DNA of 64,000 bases from Sclerodactyla briareus (GCA_026419785.1 JAODTK010005561.1:62001-126000), one strand, 5' to 3'; counted from the first letter of the stretch, positions 11,400 through 23,875 are shown. Made by a program: numbers and translations. Notes: generated by a model from the sequence alone, not told the origin.

Positions 11400-12854
11400 G
11401 TATAGACTGTAATCTGTCATTTGTCTGTTTGTCCTTGCAGATACCTTTGCCTTGTCTTACTGCAGGTTTGAATTACTTGCAATTCAAATCCAAATCCAAA
11501 GTAATCAATTAGGGATAGAATAGAACAAGTCATTAGTATCCCATCATTTTGTAACCATATTACCAGATGTAAAAAATGAGACCCTGCTTAACTGTAAAAT
11601 TGGTAAAATACCATTTGGAGCATGTGCAAAGGCACAAGTATTTTTGCAATAATTGTTTTTCTAGTATGGGATGATCACATAGCCTCCATCTGCTTTTGTG
11701 CTCTGGAACAAACACATGGATTTTTTTTATCTATTTCTGCTGGTCTTAGCCCCAATGTTGTTTTAGCTTTTATAAGTCACTCATCATCCCATTATTAGGT
11801 ATGCTGTTTGAACTTGCAATTTGAGCCCACAGAAAAGAGCCAGTTGATGGGCAGAGAATGGGTCAGACCAGCTACGCACTCTGCACTCAATCTGCAGGGG
11901 GGAAGGCTGTGATTTAGGGAATAATGAACAGATACGAGGGCTTTTGTTGCAAAATTAATACCGGGATGACCTCATAATAGGAGGTTAGAAAAGCCTGAGG
12001 TGCAGCCGAGGGCTTTAATTCGAAAAAAAAAGGTTTTTAATTCGAAAACAAAGGCCCGAGTATCTGTTTTATTATTCCCATTCATAAATACCCATAACTT
12101 TACTTATTGCTTCATATGAAAAGTGTGATAATAACGCCTGAAATTGGCAGCAAAATGTTTCAAGGAGTGTTCGATACACCGTGCAAGCTACACGTCCGCG
12201 TGCAACTCATTGTACATCGCGTATCGTGTTTGCGACAGCTAAACCACGTCGAATTGCTTGCGCGCGTTTGACTTTGTGTGCGTATATTCAAACGCAAGGC
12301 ATTGCGTGTCGCGCGTCCATCCTTATTTGGTCAGCGGTGCTTAGTGTCATAATATAACCGGTTATAATTCACTTTCACACCCTAATTCTACATACATACA
12401 TGTAATATCTCATTATTTGTTTCTTTCACAAAATTTGTGATGTTCTGGGCCTTCAATCTGTTATCTTTTTATGAGGGCCTCCAATTTGTAGACAGGAGGC
12501 TTTGGTAGTGACTCTAGTTTTACATTGGCCCGCGTTGCCCTAGCTTCCTGTCCAAACTGTGCAAAACTATCATTTAACAATTCGACAAATTTGTGTGTGA
12601 CTGTAAACGAAAATGATTCATTTTATCGAAGCTGGGTCCTTCCTCTCCTCTCACAGTCGTTTCAGTAAGTGCCAGGCCAGCTGCCGACCATAACCTCTCA
12701 ATTGGTTGCCGGCATGAACCTGCATAAGGAATCTCCAGAGGATCTATGTGTAACATTCACCTCCATCCATCCTTACCTTGCTCTAGAACCCCAGAAGTTT
12801 CCTCCATTACTGAATGTGATCAGATTTTCATGTAAATTTCCTCTCCTTTTGCAG
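11400..12854. other. Intron holding a foldback element
   Basis: Contains the inverted-repeat element at 11917-12079 and, just after it, a CpG-richer stretch (12170-12320) with words such as CGCGTGCAAC and TTGCGCGCG that differ in composition from the rest of the intron. No coding signal is seen. Confidence 0.5.
11917..12079. mobile_element. Short foldback (MITE-like) element
   Basis: GGGAATAATGAACAGATACG (continuing AGGGCTTTTGT) at 11917 is inverted at 12048-12079 (ACAAAGGCCCGAGTATCTGT, then TTTATTATTCCC). The arms are about 31 bp with few mismatches. The roughly 100 bp interior has two GGCTTTAATTCGAAAA-like blocks. No target duplication is obvious. Confidence 0.55.
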
Positions 12855-13130
12855 AGAAAGCTCCTGAAATCACCAAGCCATTGGAGGAGTCTGTGGCTGT
12901 GCCAGAGGGTAACCGGGTAACCCTTGAAGCCCAGGTCAGCCGAAAGATGCCGGGGGGACCTGTCGTCTGGATGAAGGATGGCAAGGAGCTCAAACCCAGC
13001 GCCAGCGTCAAACTGGAAGAGGATGGGACCACGCGGCGACTGATACTGAATGACGTAACCAACGACGATGCAGCTCAGTACACCCTGAAACTGGGACACA
13101 AAGAAACCTCCTCCACTGTTATTGTTAAGA
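12855..13130 (+). CDS. Ig domain exon 8, intact
   Basis: A 276 bp open exon: APEITKPLEESVAVPEGNRV, TLEAQVSR, GGPVVWMKDGKELKPSASVK, RRLILNDVTNDDAAQYTLKL and GHKETSSTVIVK. It has the core tryptophan but no B- or F-strand cysteine. The acceptor is CCTTTTGCAG and the donor GTGAGT; phase 1-1. Its sequence is unlike the five repeated Igs and close in style to titin/twitchin A-band Igs. Confidence 0.92.
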
Positions 13131-13462
13131 GTGAGTCTTTTAGAACACTTGTTATGAGGGTCATTTTATCATAACCACTATGACTTAGTGGCTAGATGGT
13201 CATCTGTCTGAGGAGGTGAATGAAAAGTATAGTCTCCATCTAGTTTGAAGGCACTTTTGTCACCGTTCAGCTATATGCTCGATGATATGTGTCCACATCT
13301 ATTATTACATTACTACACTGCAGTCTGGCTACAGCCTGACATGGTACCAGATGTGGGTGATATTCTGACTCGAGAAGTAGTGAATTAATATGTTTGCTCT
13401 CATCTAATCAACTGGTCACAGTCTATGATGTTAGAAACATCTGAAAATTGTTTTTGATAAAG
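13131..13462. other. Intron
   Basis: Short AT-rich intron. Nothing else is seen. Confidence 0.5.
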
Positions 13463-13755
13463 CTCCACCAAAGATTGAGATTGATGAGAAGTTCCTGAAC
13501 GTGACTATCCGAGCTGGGCTGTGAAGCCACAATCTCTGCGATCATCACGGGCCTGCCTGAACCAGACGTCACATGGCTCAAGGATGACGTACCTCTCCAG
13601 ACGACTAAGAGGGTCTCCATCAGTGAGGACAAACAGGAGAAACTGATCGTCAAGATGATCCTAGACAAGGCAGAGCGGTCTGACCTGGGTACCTACACCC
13701 TGACAGCCGCTAATGATGTTGCAATGACTATTGAAGATGACTATCACTGTTCTGG
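13463..13755 (+). CDS. Ig domain exon 9, last Ig before the FN3 run
   Basis: PPKIEIDEKFLNVTIRAG, then (after an extra G near 13522) CEATISAIITGLPEPDVTWL, KDDVPLQTTKRVSISEDKQE, KLIVKMILDKAERSDLGTYT and LTAANDV. The tail is broken by indels but reads in pieces as GNDY and EMTITVLG. The B-strand cysteine and tryptophan are present. The GxxEPxVTWxKDxxPL block is typical of twitchin and projectin Igs at an Ig-to-FN3 transition. The acceptor is unclear (GATAAAG); the donor is GTATGT. Confidence 0.83.
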
Positions 13756-13938
13756 GTATGTCAGAACTAACTGTCTTACTCGATGCCCCGAACAGAGATT
13801 TGTAGCTTATCAAAACAAATTGTACTGGCAACAGTGGAAATAATCATCTTTCTCTATAATCTGAAGAGCAATTTGTTCGATCAAGAATTAAATAAATTCC
13901 TGTGTCTACCATATCTCTCATATCCCTTTCTCAAACAG

Positions 13939-14238
13939 ACAAACCCCAGCCCCCAGAGGACCTGAAGATTGACACCATCACCCCTGAAAATGTCACTGTG
14001 AGCTGGTCCCCACCAAAGATGATGGCGGCAGCCCTGTGACTGAGTACATCATTGAGAAACGGGACATGAAGCGCTCAACCTGGAGCAATGCCGGGAAGAC
14101 ATCTGATTTTGACCACTTTCACTGTCCCAAAACTGCTGAAGGAAACAGCTACAAGTTCAGGGTGATCGCCGTCAATGAGAAGGGACCCAGGACAAACCGA
14201 AACATCTCAGCCAATCGTGCCCAAATCAACCCAATTTG
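13939..14238 (+). CDS. FN3 domain exon 1 of the FN3 run
   Basis: DKPQPPEDLKIDTITPENVT, VSWSPP, then after a missing A near 14018 DGGSPVTEYIIEKRDMKRST, then YKFRVIAVNEKGP. The E-strand region has one indel (TTTTGACCACTTTCACTGTC). A 183 bp intron separates it from the last Ig. The acceptor is TCAAACAG and the donor GTGAGC. The RDMKRSTW motif is shared with the FN3 at 60 kb, which also follows an Ig directly, so this type seems tied to the post-Ig position. Confidence 0.87.
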
Positions 14239-15079
14239 GTGAGCAGTTGGTGTGTTTGTGTCATGTATGTCCCATTTTAGATTCATTTGACAAAGTTAAT
14301 CACATGACATGTGGTGATGAATGGGATGAATTAGTAGAAATAGAAGTACTTAGCGTTGGTATTTTAGTGTGAATCATTAGATAATTTTTAGCAGTGTCAC
14401 TTTGCAGGAAACATAAATGAGGCAATGCCTATGAGCTGACCATTGAATGGCAGGGGGACAAGGGAGGGGAAATTTCAACTAAGAATTACCCTTATTCTAG
14501 GGACCTACTTTCCAAGTACACTTAACAAAGAATGAAAGCATTTCGAAGACGTTTGTTACCCCATGGTGTTGTTCTATGTGCAGCAGGTGTGAAGCAGGTG
14601 ATGACAGGGAAACTGGCAAATCATGAGTGTGAAGTGAACAAATAGATTTATACTGATAGGTACTCCCATTGCCTTCCAACGGACAATACAGTGTGTCTGC
14701 AGAATACATGTACATTACAGTATTCAACTGTGCTTATGTTAATGAACATATTTACCATACTGAAATCTTATCTAATAGCTAATTACTATAAGGCAAAGTC
14801 AAACATCGCTCACTGTGCATCAGAGAATAAGGCTGCTCACTGTTTTAACCATGCACTCAAAGTTAGAGAATACATGAACAAATGGTTACTAGGGTAGTTA
14901 AGGAAGCTAACTCATATTTGGCTGGGGGTATTTTTTGTACACCTCGAATATATTGCAGTGCAATCAGTGGCCAGAAGATGAGGACCAAGGTCACATATAA
15001 GTGGAGGAAAAAACACCCTTCCCCCCCCCCTCCTTCCCAACACTCCTGACACCGCTCTGTTCTATTCTGCTCACACTAG
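14239..15079. other. Intron
   Basis: AT-rich intron with a C-run at 15020-15031. No domain or named repeat is seen. Confidence 0.5.
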
Positions 15080-15388
15080 ATGTACTCCTCATGCACCCGG
15101 CAAGCTGGCGTGTCTGATGTGATGTTACTATAGGCCACCGTAACCTGGACTCCTCCAGAGTTTGATGGTTGGTCGGAAGGGAAATCATTGCGACATCGTG
15201 GAGAAAACAGAGGTCACCAGGAAGCGCTGGTCAAAGGTCACCAAAACCCTTATCAAGGAGACAACCTTTACACTATCACGACCTTCAATCGAGCGGTAAC
15301 GAATATTCTATTCCGTGTCATCGCAGAGAATGCGGCTGACAGAGCAAGCTAGCGAGCCCTCGGAGTTTGAACAAGGCCAAACCTCTAT
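15080..15388 (+). CDS. FN3 domain exon 2, frame-broken
   Basis: Read piecewise: ATVTWTPPEFDGG, DIVEKTEVTRKRWSKVTKT, LIKETTFT, FRVIAENAADRASEPSE. There are several indels (near 15170, 15340 and 15388). The acceptor is CACACTAG; the donor has lost one G (CCTCTATGTGAGG). Weaker than its neighbours, but the order of FN3 landmarks is complete. Confidence 0.72.
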
Positions 15389-16367
15389 GTGAGGGCAATT
15401 GATATTGCTGATACTCACTAATTTGTATTGGAAGTTTATGAAGAGAAATGTAGTAGCAGTACCAGATCTCTTCTTTTTTAATTGTAGAGAAGTTGTGGTC
15501 ACAACATTTTATGTGCCAGCCATGATGTACGTTTTCGTTGATTAACAATATCTCCCGATTCTTAACTGTAAAGGGCTGGTGAACAATGATAAAGAATACT
15601 TTGGCTTTAAAACATCGTTTTACCAAATTTGAATCACCAAAAGACTCATTTATCTCCTAGAAGAAACCGTCACTGCAAATGTCAGTATGACACAGGGGTT
15701 TTTTAATAGAAATATTCCTACTTACTTCATAAGAATTGATTTAGGGTATGTACTGAGCCATGGGGATCTTCTGCTATGATGTGGTGATGACAGTATTGTA
15801 GCAGATGGTTGACATGATTTTTTTAAATGTATGAACATTTTTGAAACTCATGTGAGAATGTGTTGCACCTGCACACAGCCTTAAAGTTGCATGATTTTCT
15901 TCAAGATAGCTTCCAAACCTAAATATGGAGAAACGGAGCAGGAGCTGTTATTAAACAATGGTTAGTAATATGAGTATGCCAGACGATGATACTAAATATT
16001 GAACTGTCAAGTCGAGGCTGCCAGGTCAACTTTTCTGAATGAATCGGGACAGATGGTAGGATTGAACAGTTGAGTGAGTTGAACTCAAGCAAGTAGTCTG
16101 TGTTTGATTTCAAACTCGAGTATGTCCTGATCTCATCGGGCATACTACTATCTGATTAGAGATGGAATAGTGTTGATACCCAAGGCTTCAGAAAACATCA
16201 ATCATAGTGTCAGTAAATGCTGAGTAGCTACTATAGCACATTTGTTTGTTTTTTCTTTTCCCATCGTCGGTATCATTGTACATAAGCCCATAAATCTACA
16301 TACATGTTACCACTCCTGCTCTTAGTGTGAGAGCCGCTAAAGTAATCCCTCTTCTCTTATCGATCAG
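15389..16367. other. Intron
   Basis: AT-rich intron. I see nothing recognisable. Confidence 0.5.
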
Positions 16368-16680
16368 ATGTTTACCTGACCAACCTGGGAAGCCCAGTCG
16401 CTGAGAATGTTGTAACATGCCCATCTCACTAACGTGGACCCCACCAGATAACGATGGTGGCGGCTCACGGTGACAACTATGTCTTGAGAAGATGAGCTCG
16501 GTCGCAAGAAGTGGGTGAAGACTGGTCCTAAGGTAACAGAGCAACATTCACGGACAGACCTGCTGGAACGCCACGCGAAGTCCAGTTAGGGTCAGTTGCC
16601 GAGAACAAAGCCGGAGTTGGCAAGCCTAGCCTACCATCTGACACCATTACAGCCAACTAGCCCATTGTTTGTGGCATTGT
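16368..16680 (+). CDS. FN3 domain exon 3, frame-broken
   Basis: The landmarks are present in broken frames: LTWTPPDNDGGG around 16435-16465, an E-K-x-E-L-x-R-K-K-W-V-K-like stretch near 16490-16520, and VAENKAGVGKPSLPSDTITA at 16598-16660. The acceptor is CGATCAG; the donor is blurred (CCCATTGTTTGTGG). It is the closest relative of the next exon, with which it shares the RKKWV block. Confidence 0.68.
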
Positions 16681-17418
16681 TATGTTCCAGATCTTTTGCG
16701 TTAATTTACAACTAAGGTTGGCTGAAGATATGATAAACAAGTATTTGAAAAAACAACTGAAAAAAAAAAAGGTCTGAAAGGGTATGATTTTTCATCTCCA
16801 ACATTGACTATTCACTTTAATGGAGAAAAAGGTTGAATACAGGGATTAGAGGAACTAGAAAATGTTACGTTCATCGCTTGATCTAAAACATTTATCGTCA
16901 ATTTGATGTGCAGGAATGACGTTCACAACTTACAATCTTAGTGATAACAAAAAGATGTTGATTGTTCATAAAATTTTATTCTTCTTTCCTGTTTCATTTC
17001 ACTCCCTCTCACTCAAATTTTTTTCATGGAATCTTCAATGAATCACATAGTGTGGTACATTAAAAATGAAGAAAATTTCAACATCAGCAAATTCAACATT
17101 GCATGGCATTAAATTCTAAAGACGTGACCCAATAAATATGTGGATGTTTTTTCATTTCTTGCAAGTGGCAAACATGCCAGGTGAACAAGCGGGGGATTGG
17201 GATAAAGACCCTAGTAGTGAAATCATGCTTATACTTTTTTTAAGGGTAAAAGTCAATGACATATTATACATAGGTCTGCCCCAAAAATGTTACGACTGTG
17301 ATTGCAACTCTGATTCTAATTTGATTTTAGTTCCTATCAGTTCTGTTACGTATCCATACACTTGTTCATTCATCTGGGCAAAGTTCTAACTCGAGTTACT
17401 TGCATGTTCATCGGTTAG
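16681..17418. other. Intron
   Basis: AT-rich intron with an A-run at 16759. Nothing coding is seen. Confidence 0.5.
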
Positions 17419-17729
17419 ATAAGTCCCGATGACAGAAAGCGGGACGGAAACCAGTCACTCAAGAATGTTGATGCGACATCTGTCTCACTGACATGGACTC
17501 ACCCGATAGAGATGGCGGGTCACCATTGGTACTAACTACGTCATCGAAAAGTATGAGTTTGAGCCGCAAGAAGTGGGTGCCCATAAAGCAGAAAGTGTCA
17601 GAATTATAATTCACAGTGACAGATCTGGTAGGACAGTGTGAAGATCAGTTCGAGTCATGTGCCGAGACTTAGCTGGGAGGTGGCAAACCAAGCTTCCTTC
17701 TGATACTAGTACTGCCAAAACAATATTCG
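17419..17729 (+). CDS. FN3 domain exon 4, frame-broken
   Basis: DATSVSLTWTHP, then a broken DGGSP block, then NYVIEKYE, a R-K-K-W-V-P-like block, and PSDTSTAKTIFG at the end. Paralogous to the exon at 16368. The acceptor is ATCGGTTAG and the donor GTTAGT. It is the last divergent FN3 exon before the 16-copy array. Confidence 0.72.
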
Positions 17730-18399
17730 GTTAGTTTATACAAAGTAATCAACAGGGCCCAGTAGGTGGGCCAGTAGGTGAAGAACGATGGGTTGTGGTC
17801 TGTTTTGTTTTTTCACACTGATGACATTTTATTTCATGAGTTAGAAGAATTGATTGCACGTTCAACTAGCTCTAAAATTGAGAATCTCCTTAACAGTTTA
17901 GGGGCAGATGAGCTGTCTTGTAGTTCAAAATGTTAAAGAGCCAATTGGTAGACAAAATCATACCATACCCGTATTCATTCCGCTAGCGCCCATCTCCCGT
18001 AAGCGCTTACCCAACTTTTTGCAACCTTTGTAAATATGAAATTGATATGCGCGGCCGAAATGCCTGAAATATTTGTGTTCGCATCGGTAAGTAAGGTGGC
18101 CTGTGAATTGTGAGACCGACATACTCAATTTCAATGATGAAGAGAGTGATTCAGCAATGTCACTCAATAAAACGGATTAATTATGGTTCAGCATGATTGT
18201 AGCACTATCACAACCAATTCCACTCAAAAAACGGAATATAAAACAGATGTAAAGTTATACTTCGTGAGTGCCCCCATCCTGACACTTGCAAGCGCCCTGG
18301 CACTTAGGGAATGAATTACGGTTATTATTATCGCTCTGTCATTTGTACATGAGGAAAACCAATCGTGCATTATCTGGAATTCAATTCTTGTTTTATTAG
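17730..18399. other. Intron before the array
   Basis: AT-rich intron unlike the array introns, so the left array boundary lies at or inside the next exon. Confidence 0.5.
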
Positions 18400-18706
18400 G
18401 CAAGCCAGGTAACCTGGTAAAACCCTGCGTGAATGAGTATGGACTAAGGAGATCAGACCATCACCTGGACTGCCACCATCATCTGACGGGGGAAGTCCCA
18501 TCATTGGCTACACCATGAAAGAAAGACGTCACCAGCACTCGAGGGGTCAAGTGATCAGCAAAGAAACCAGAGAGAACCAGAGAAAACTTCAATATTCAGA
18601 ACCTGAAACTGATACTTGATATCAGTTTCCGTGTTACTGCAGGAGACTAAGGATGGACTCGGCCCTGTAGGAACCTCAGAACCTACAAAAGCCAAGGAGC
18701 CTTTCG
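18400..18706 (+). CDS. Array FN3 exon R1
   Basis: First copy. Its acceptor (TTGTTTTATTAG) and upstream intron differ from those of all later copies; its donor (GTGAGTG) and downstream intron match the array. The end GTSEPTKAKEPFG is a variant of the array consensus. The frame is broken by several indels. Confidence 0.8.
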
Positions 18707-18963
18707 GTGAGTGAAGTTTGTCCTATTCTCATGAACATTGTAATATCAGTTTTGGACAAAAAAAAGTGAAATTCCCATATTATTATAAGGAGTTATGATA
18801 AGTTGAAATGTGGATTGTTCTCACTAATATCTCACAAAAAAAGTTATGACAAAGTGTGAATCTTCCCAAATCCCAAGATTAGGTTTAGTTGGAGGGTGTA
18901 AAACACCTTCTTTGTCTATTGTTGGATGATGAAACATCATTTTTCTTGTCACAAATTTTCCAG

Positions 18964-19250
18964 ACAAACCGGTAAACTGGTAAGCATGAAGTGACGGAGT
19001 ATGTCCCAAAGGAGATCACATCACAGGGACTCCACCATCATCCGACGGGGGAAGTCCCATCATTGGCTAAACAATTGAACAGAGATTCTACCAGCACTCG
19101 ATGGGTCAATGTGACCAGCAAAGAACCAAGACAACCTTCACTATCAAGAACAGGAAACTGATACTGAATATCATTCCGTATTACGGCAGAGAATAAGGTG
19201 GACTCGGCCCGCTAGGTGAACAGACTTACAAAAGGACAAGGCGCCGTTCG
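18964..19250 (+). CDS. Array FN3 exon R2
   Basis: FN3 copy with acceptor TTTTCCAG and a variant donor GTGCGTG. The 287 bp length is short for the array, through multiple deletions; GGGGGAAGTCCCATCATTGG marks the DGGSPIIG block. Confidence 0.78.
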
Positions 19251-19494
19251 GTGCGTGAAGTTTCTATTCTCAGGAACATTGTAATATCAGTTTGGACAAA
19301 AAAAAGTTGAATTCCATATTATTATAAAAAGAGAATGATACGTTGAAATGTGGAATTGATCTCACTAAGTATCTCACAAACAAGTTATGCAAAAAGTTGT
19401 GAATCTTTCCCAAATCAATTCCGGTTAGTTTGGAATAAAAACACCTCTTTCTATTTTGGAGTAAAAACATCATATTCTCGTCACAAATTTCCAG

Positions 19495-19790
19495 ACAAAC
19501 CGGTAAAACTGGTAAGCCTGAAGTGACTGAGTATGGTCCAAAGGAGATCACCATCACCTGGACTCCACATCATCTGATGGGGGAAGTCCCATCATTGGCT
19601 ACACATGAACAGAAGACTTCTCCAGCACTCGATGGGTCAATTGACCAGCAAAAGAAAGAACAGAGACAACCTTCCACTTCAAGAACCGAAACCTGATACG
19701 ATATCAGTTCCATGTATGCAGAGAGAATAAGGCGGACTCGGCCCTGCTAGGGAAACTTTCAGACCTACAAAAGGCAACAAGAGCCTTTCG
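19495..19790 (+). CDS. Array FN3 exon R3
   Basis: GKPEVTEYGPKEITITWTP is open; later blocks are shifted by indels. The acceptor is AATTTCCAG. The donor has lost its T (TTTCGGGAGTG). Confidence 0.78.
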
Positions 19791-20024
19791 GGAGTGAAGT
19801 TTCCTTATCCTCATGAACATTGTAAATATAAGTTTTGACAAAAAAAAGTGAAATTTCCTATATTATCTAGAAACAAGAATAAGAAGTTGAATGTGGAATT
19901 GTATATCACTATCCACAAAAAAAGTTCAGGCAAAGTTGTAATCTTTCCCAACTCATTTCTGTTAGTTTGGAATAAAACACTGTCTCATGTTTGACGAACA
20001 CTCATATTCTTTCACAAATTCCAG

Positions 20025-20337
20025 GACAAAACCAGGTTAAACCTGGTAAGCCTGAAGTGACTGAGTATGGTCCAAAGGAGATCACCATCACCTGGGACTC
20101 CACCATCATCTGACGGGGGAAGTCCCATCATTGGCTACAACCATGAACAGAAGACTTCTACCAGCACTCGATGGGTCAATGTGACCAGCAGAGAACCAGA
20201 GACAACCTTCACTATCAAGAAACTGAAGCTGATACCTGAATATCAGTTCCGTGTTGTTACTGCAGAAGAATAAGCTTTGACTCGGCCCTGCTAGTGGGGG
20301 TCACCTTCAGACCTACAAAAGGCCAAGGAGCCTTTCG
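20025..20337 (+). CDS. Array FN3 exon R4
   Basis: Contains an open stretch with TSTSTRWVNVTSREPETTFT and EYQFRV. The acceptor is AATTCCAG with an extra G after it; the donor is damaged (TTTCGGGAGGAAG). Confidence 0.78.
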
Positions 20338-20582
20338 GGAGGAAGTTATTATTCTCAGAAAACATGGTAAATATCCGTTGTGACAAAAAAAAAAGTGAAA
20401 TTCCCAATTATTATACGAGATTATGAGAAGTAGAAATGTGGAATGTATCTCACTAATATCTCACCAAAAAAAAGTTATGCAAAGTGGGAATCTTTCCCAA
20501 ACAATTCTGTTAGTTTTGGAAGTACAAAAACACCTTCTTTCTATTTTGAGTAAAAATCATATTTCTTGTCACAAATTTTCCA

Positions 20583-20896
20583 ACAAACCAGGTTAAACTG
20601 GTAACGCCTGCTGAAGTGACTGTAGTATGGTCCAAAGAAGATCACCATCACCTGGACTCCACCATCATCCGACGGGGGAAGTCCCATCATTGGCTACACC
20701 ACTGAACAGAAGACTTCTACCAAGCACTCGATGGGTCATGTGACCACCAAAGAACCAAGGACAACAACCCTTCCACTATCAAGAACCTGATTAACCTGAT
20801 TAATGAATATCAGTTCCGTGTTACGCAGAAAGAAAACTAAGGCGGACTCGGCCCGGCTAGTGAACATTCAGCCTACAAAAGGCAAAGGAGCCTTCG
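20583..20896 (+). CDS. Array FN3 exon R5
   Basis: FN3 blocks are present, but both splice sites are damaged: the acceptor reads TTTTCCAACA (G lost), and the donor CTTCGGCTGATGATG. The frame is broken throughout. Confidence 0.74.
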
Positions 20897-21143
20897 GCTG
20901 ATGATGAAGTGTCTTAGCCTCATGAACATTTGTAAATATCAGTTTGACAAAAAAAAGTGAAACTCCAAATTATTATAACAAGAGATAATAAGTTGAAATG
21001 TGGAATTGTATCTCACTATCTCACCAAAAAAAGTTAGCAAAGTGTGATCTTTCCCAAAGTCATTTCTGTTAGTTTGGTTGGAATAAACACGTCTCTTCTA
21101 TTTTGAGTAAAACATTCATATTTCTTTGTCACAAATTCTCCAG

Positions 21144-21450
21144 ACAAACCAGGTAAACCTTAAGCCTGAAAGATGATGAGTTATGGTCCAAAGGAGACAC
21201 CATCACCTGGACTACACCATAATCTGACGGGGGAAGTCCCATCATTGGCTACACCCATTGAACAGAAGACTTCCACCAGACTCGATGGGGTCAATGTGAC
21301 CAGACAAAGAAACCAGAGACAACCTTCACTATTCAGACCTGAAAACCTGATACGAATATCAGTCCGTGTTACTGCAGAAGACAATAAGGCTGGACTCGGC
21401 ACCCCTGCTATGAACCTTTCAGACCTACAAAAGGCCAAGGAGCCCTTTCG
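21144..21450 (+). CDS. Array FN3 exon R6
   Basis: Both splice sites are intact (TTCTCCAG and GTGAGTG). AMNLSDLQKAKEP is readable at the end. Several indels between 21160 and 21420 break the frame. Confidence 0.8.
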
Positions 21451-21694
21451 GTGAGTGAGTTCTTATCCTCATGACACATTGTAAACTTATCCAAGTTTTG
21501 AACAAAAAAAGTGAACTTCCCATATCATTTATAACGAGATATGAAAGTGAAATGTGGATTGTATCTACACTAATATCCTACAAAAAAAAAGTTATCTAAG
21601 TTGTGAATCTTTCCCAAATCATCTGTTAGTTTTGGACTACAACACCTTCTCTTATTTTTTGAGTAAAAAATATTTCTTGTCAAAAGTTTTCCAG

Positions 21695-22008
21695 TAAAAC
21701 CAGGTAACCTGGAAGCCTCTGAAGTGACTGGAGTATGGTCTAACGGAGATCACCAGCACCTGGACTCCCCTCATCTGACGGGGAGGGAGGGGGAAGTCTC
21801 CTCATTTGGGACACCATTGAACAGAAGACTTCTAACCAGCACTCTCGATGGTCAATGTGAAGCAGCAAAGAACCAGCCAGAGACAAACCTTTACTATCAA
21901 GAACCTGAAACCTGTACTTGAATATCAGTTCCGGTTAATGCGGAGAATAAGGCTGGACTCGGCCCTGCTAGTGAAACTTCAGACCTACAAAAGGCCAAGG
22001 CGCTTTCG
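21695..22008 (+). CDS. Array FN3 exon R7
   Basis: Splice sites are intact (TTTTCCAG and GTGAGTG). There is an insertion of repeated G-rich sequence near 21779 (GACGGGGAGGGAGGGGGAAG) in the DGGSP block. The end reads AENKAGLGPASET. Confidence 0.78.
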
Positions 22009-22250
22009 GTGAGTGAAGGGAGTGATTCTTATTCTCATGAACATTTGTAATATCAGTTTTGACAAAGAAGTGAAATCCCATATTATTATGCAAGATATAT
22101 AAAGGTGAGATGTGGAATTGTATCTCTCAATATCTTACAAAAAAGTTATGCAAAGTTGGGAATATTTCCCAAATCAATTCTGTTTAGTTTGGAATAAACA
22201 CCTCTTTCTATTTTTGAGTAAAACATCATATTCTTGTCCCAATTTTCCAG

Positions 22251-22548
22251 ACCAAACCAGGAGTAACCGGGACGCCTGAAGTGACTGAGTACGGTCAAAG
22301 GAGATCACCATCACCTGGACTCCACCATCATCGGACGGGGGAAGTCCATTCATTGGCACACCAGTGAAACCGAAAGAATTACACCAGCACTTCGATGGGT
22401 TAAGTGACCAGCAAAAAGAACCAGACAACACCTTACTATCAAGACCTGAAACTGATACTGAATAATCAGTTCCTGTTTACTGCAGAAAATAAGGTGGACT
22501 CGCCGCTAGTGAAACCTTCAGACCTACAAAAGGCCAAGGAGCCTTTCG
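22251..22548 (+). CDS. Array FN3 exon R8
   Basis: Splice sites are intact (AATTTTCCAG and GTGAGTG). The domain blocks appear in order with frame shifts near 22300, 22360 and 22430. Confidence 0.78.
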
Positions 22549-22786
22549 GTGAGTGAAGTTTCTTATTCCTAATGAACATTGTAAATATCAGTTTTGACAA
22601 AAAACGTGAAACTCCAGATTATTATAACAAGATATAATAAGTTGAAATGTAGAATGGTTATCTCACTATCTCACAAAAAAAGTTAGGCAAAGTTGTGAAT
22701 CTTTCCAAATCTTCGTTTAGTTGGAGAGAAACACTGTCGCTATATTTTGGAGGTTAATAAATCATATTTCTTGTCACAAATTTCCG

Positions 22787-23084
22787 ACAAACCAGGTAAA
22801 CATGGGAAGCCTGAAGGGATGAGTACGGGCCAAAGGAGATACCATCACCGGACGCACCATCATCCGAAGGGGAAGTCCAATTTCATTGGCTACACACGAA
22901 CAGAGGACTTCTACCAGCACCGAGGGGTCGGGACCAGCAAAGAACCAGAGACAACCTTCACTATCAAGAACCTGAAACCTGATACTGAATATCAGTTCCG
23001 TGTTACTGCAGAACGAATAAGGCTCCGGACTCGAGCCCTGTAGTGAACTTCAGACCTACAAAACGGCCAAGGAGGCCTCTTTTG
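22787..23084 (+). CDS. Array FN3 exon R9
   Basis: The acceptor has lost its A (AATTTCCGACAAACC). The donor GTGAGTG is intact. ETTFTIKNLKPDTEYQFRVT is fully readable. Confidence 0.78.
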
Positions 23085-23329
23085 GTGAGTGAAGTTCTTA
23101 TTCTCATGAACATTGTAAATATCAGTTTTACAAAAAAAAGTGAATTCCCCTATTATTATACATAATATTGTAAGTGAAAGGTGAATTGTATCTCACTAAT
23201 ATCTCACACAAAAAAAAGTTATGCAAAGTGTGAATCTTTCCCAAATCAATTCTGTTAGTTTGGAATTATAACACACCTTATCTTATTCTTTAGGAAATCA
23301 TTTCTAAGATTCTTGTCACAACTTTCCAG

Positions 23330-23619
23330 ATAAACCAGGTAAACCTGGTAAGCCTGAATGACTGAGTTGTCAAAGGAGATCACCATAACTGGACCCCACC
23401 TATCTGCGGGAAAGTCCCATCATGGGCTACAACCATTGAACAGAAGACTTCCACCAGCACTCGATGGGTCAATGTGACCAGCAAAAGAACCAGAGACAAC
23501 CTTCTCTCAAGAACCTGAAATCGTGATAATGAATTATCAGTTCCGTGTTACTGCAGAGAATAAGGCTTGGATCGGCCTGTAGTGAACCTTCAGACCTAAA
23601 AAGGCCAGGAGCCTTTCGC
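23330..23619 (+). CDS. Array FN3 exon R10
   Basis: The acceptor is ACTTTCCAG; the donor carries an extra C before GTGAGG. ITAxDPTYLRE-like frame shifts around 23390-23410 disrupt the DGGSP block; the F/G strand blocks are readable. Confidence 0.77.
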
Positions 23620-23875
23620 GTGAGGTGAAGTTTCTTTTTCGCATGAAATTGTAAATATCAGTTGTGACAAAAAAAGTGAAATTCCACATTCATTATAACG
23701 AGATATGTAAAGTTGAATATGTGGGAATTGTTATCTACTAATAGCTCACAAAGAAAGTAGGCAAAGTTTCTGAATCTTTTCCCAAATCATTCGCTTAGTT
23801 GGTGGAATTATAAAACACCTTGTCCTAATTTTGAGTAAAGTTTAAAAATATCATATTTCTTGTCAAATTTTCCAG

